Assembly: GCA_944385455.1 (NCBI GenBank)
Contig: CALWXI010000240.1
Coordinates: 1 to 6,376 of the forward strand
Source of the DNA: an uncultured Oscillospiraceae bacterium
GTDB taxonomy: Bacteria > Bacillota > Clostridia > Oscillospirales > Oscillospiraceae
Length of the DNA stretch: 6,376 bases
Direction: 5' to 3'
In this document: positions 5,589-6,376 of the stretch, piece by piece
Position numbering within the stretch: position 1 is the first letter of the stretch
Layout of the letters: every line of letters begins with the position of its first letter
Translations under genes and position numbers: made by a program
Notes under the pieces: model-generated
The model's database searches: none
What the model was told of the DNA's origin: nothing
What the model saw: the letters and a program-made list of their open reading frames with translations, nothing else

Positions 5589-6187
5589 GCGAAGAGAACA
5601 AGCAGCCTCTGGAGGAAGAAGAGGCCCGGGCGCCCCAGCAGGAGACGGCGCCGGAAGCGGCGGAGCAGCCCGGCGCGGAGCCGGAGAAGGCCGCCAAGCC
5701 CAAGAAGAAAAAGGAAAAGGGCATCACCTTTACCCGGGAGCAGGTGGAGCAGATGGAGCTGGCCGCCAAGCAGCTGGAGTCCGTGAAGGACCAGTTCGTC
5801 CGCCTCACCGCCGAATACGACAACTACCGCAAGCGCACCGCCAAGGAAAAGGACACCATCTACCAGGATGCCAAGGCCGACACCGTCAAGGCGTTCCTGG
5901 CCGTCTACGACAACCTGGAGCGGGCCGTGGCCAGCGGCGGCGACGAGGATTCTCCCCACAAGAAGGGCCTGGAGATGATCTTCGCCCAGTACAAGGAGAT
6001 CCTGGAAAAGCTGGGCGTCACCGAGATCCCGGCCCAGGGCCAGCCCTTTGATCCCGAGCGGCACAACGCCGTCATGCGCATCGACGATGACTCCCTGGGG
6101 GAGAACACCGTCTCCCAGGTGTTCCAGGCGGGCTTCATGCTGGGCGGCAAGGTCATCCGCCACGCCATCGTGCAGGTGGCCAACTGA
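5585..6187 (+). CDS. grpE: Nucleotide exchange factor GrpE (DnaK co-chaperone)
   Basis: Homodimeric co-chaperone that speeds ADP release from DnaK, driving the substrate-release step of the Hsp70 cycle in the cytoplasm. The protein is 200 residues, normal for the family. Residues 1-45 form a low-complexity, Glu/Ala/Lys-rich disordered leader. A long helix spans about 50-115 with the family motif RLTAEYDNYRKRT (73-85). The beta-domain contains QPFDPERHNAV (153-163) and the C-terminal signature VSQVFQAGFMLGGKVIRHAIVQV (176-198). AAGGAGGAAGG at 5568-5578 gives a strong ribosome binding site embedded in the end of hrcA. The start overlaps the hrcA stop (ATGA), so translation is probably coupled to it. 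It is controlled by the upstream CIRCE promoter; dnaK follows after 50 nt. Confidence 0.97.
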   Translation: MSEENKQPLEEEEARAPQQETAPEAAEQPGAEPEKAAKPKKKKEKGITFTREQVEQMELAAKQLESVKDQFVRLTAEYDNYRKRTAKEKDTIYQDAKADTVKAFLAVYDNLERAVASGGDEDSPHKKGLEMIFAQYKEILEKLGVTEIPAQGQPFDPERHNAVMRIDDDSLGENTVSQVFQAGFMLGGKVIRHAIVQVAN

Positions 6188-6237
6188 ATCTGCGTATCAT
6201 AGAAAACATTTTTCTTTCAATATAGGAGGAACCAATT
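6188..6237 (+). promoter_or_regulatory. AT-rich grpE-dnaK spacer with strong dnaK ribosome binding site
   Basis: This 50-nt spacer is much richer in A and T than its surroundings. AGGAGG at 6224-6229 lies 8 nt before the dnaK ATG, an optimal Shine-Dalgarno. AGAAAA at 6201-6206 can pair with TTTTCT at 6210-6215, but this is a weak 6-bp A/T hairpin with a 3-nt loop. The open, unstructured leader and ideal ribosome site fit high DnaK output relative to HrcA and GrpE. Confidence 0.6.
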
Positions 6238-6376
6238 ATGTCTAAAGTCATCGGTATCGATCTGGGCACCACCAACTCCTGCGTGGCCGTCATGGAAGGC
6301 GGCGAGGCAGTCGTCATCCCCAACGCCGAGGGCAACCGCACCACCCCCTCCGTCGTGGCCTTCTCCAAGACCGGCG
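6238..6376 (+). CDS. dnaK: Chaperone DnaK (Hsp70), N-terminal fragment cut by window edge
   Basis: The first 46 codons of the ATP-dependent Hsp70 chaperone; the gene continues past the right edge. The visible part begins MSKVIGIDLGTTNSCVAV, the phosphate-1 loop of the actin-like ATPase domain (IDLGTTNS, residues 7-14). NAEGNRTTPSVVAF follows at 29-42, also invariant in DnaK. The start is supported by the optimal AGGAGG 8 nt upstream. It is third in the hrcA-grpE-dnaK operon, whose GrpE is its exchange factor; dnaJ would be expected next, off the window. No internal anomaly is visible in this fragment. Confidence 0.98.
   Translation, partial: MSKVIGIDLGTTNSCVAVMEGGEAVVIPNAEGNRTTPSVVAFSKTG

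Noticed and set aside
6195..6200. TATCAT in the grpE-dnaK spacer as the -10 box of a separate dnaK promoter
   Set aside because: No convincing -35 box is found about 17 nt upstream, and the gene is normally co-transcribed with grpE.
6201..6215. Hairpin in the grpE-dnaK spacer as a terminator
   Set aside because: The stem is six mostly A-T pairs with no GC core, so it is too weak. Termination before dnaK would also make no sense in this operon.
1..6376. CRISPR arrays, tRNA or rRNA genes, insertion sequences, attachment sites, tandem repeats
   Set aside because: Reading both strands showed no regularly spaced repeats, tRNA-like cloverleaf, transposase or terminal inverted repeats. The only inverted repeats found are the terminators, riboswitch stems, CIRCE and minor hairpins listed.

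Overview
This is a GC-rich window (my impression is a little over 60% G+C) in which every gene reads on the + strand. It carries parts of three transcription units. The combination of a clostridial-type Rnf complex gene order, a tetrahydrofolate riboswitch ahead of an ECF folate transporter gene, and a CIRCE-controlled hrcA-grpE-dnaK operon points to a GC-rich anaerobic member of the Clostridia, most likely in the Oscillospiraceae/Ruminococcaceae area (Flavonifractor- or Oscillibacter-like). That placement is inferred from content, not from a database search.

Region 1 (1-2220) is the 3' end of an rnf operon: rnfE, rnfA and rnfB, tightly spaced with strong Shine-Dalgarno sequences and closed by a near-perfect intrinsic terminator. 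These encode two integral-membrane subunits and the iron-sulfur electron-input subunit of the ion-pumping ferredoxin:NAD+ oxidoreductase. The earlier genes (rnfC, rnfD, rnfG in the usual order) lie off the left edge.

Region 2 (2221-4356) is a compact folate-salvage unit. A sigma-A-like promoter starts directly after the rnf terminator. It is followed by a well-conserved tetrahydrofolate riboswitch, then folT (folate-binding S component of an ECF transporter), overlapped by or abutting folC (folylpolyglutamate synthase). Between the aptamer and folT I can draw a complete translational switch: one segment can cover the folT Shine-Dalgarno, and a competing hairpin that shares a strand with aptamer helix P1 can hide that segment. 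FolT brings folate in, FolC adds glutamates so that it is retained, and the pathway product is sensed by the leader. A short hairpin follows folC.

Region 3 (4357-6376) starts with an AT-rich promoter region containing a textbook TTGACA-17-TAAACT promoter and a perfect CIRCE operator. It continues with hrcA (the repressor that binds CIRCE), grpE (overlapping hrcA by 4 nt) and the start of dnaK, which runs off the right edge. This is an autoregulated class I heat-shock operon.

None of the genes is unrecognised. The most interesting element is the folate riboswitch with its readable expression platform. I do not see a previously undescribed system here.
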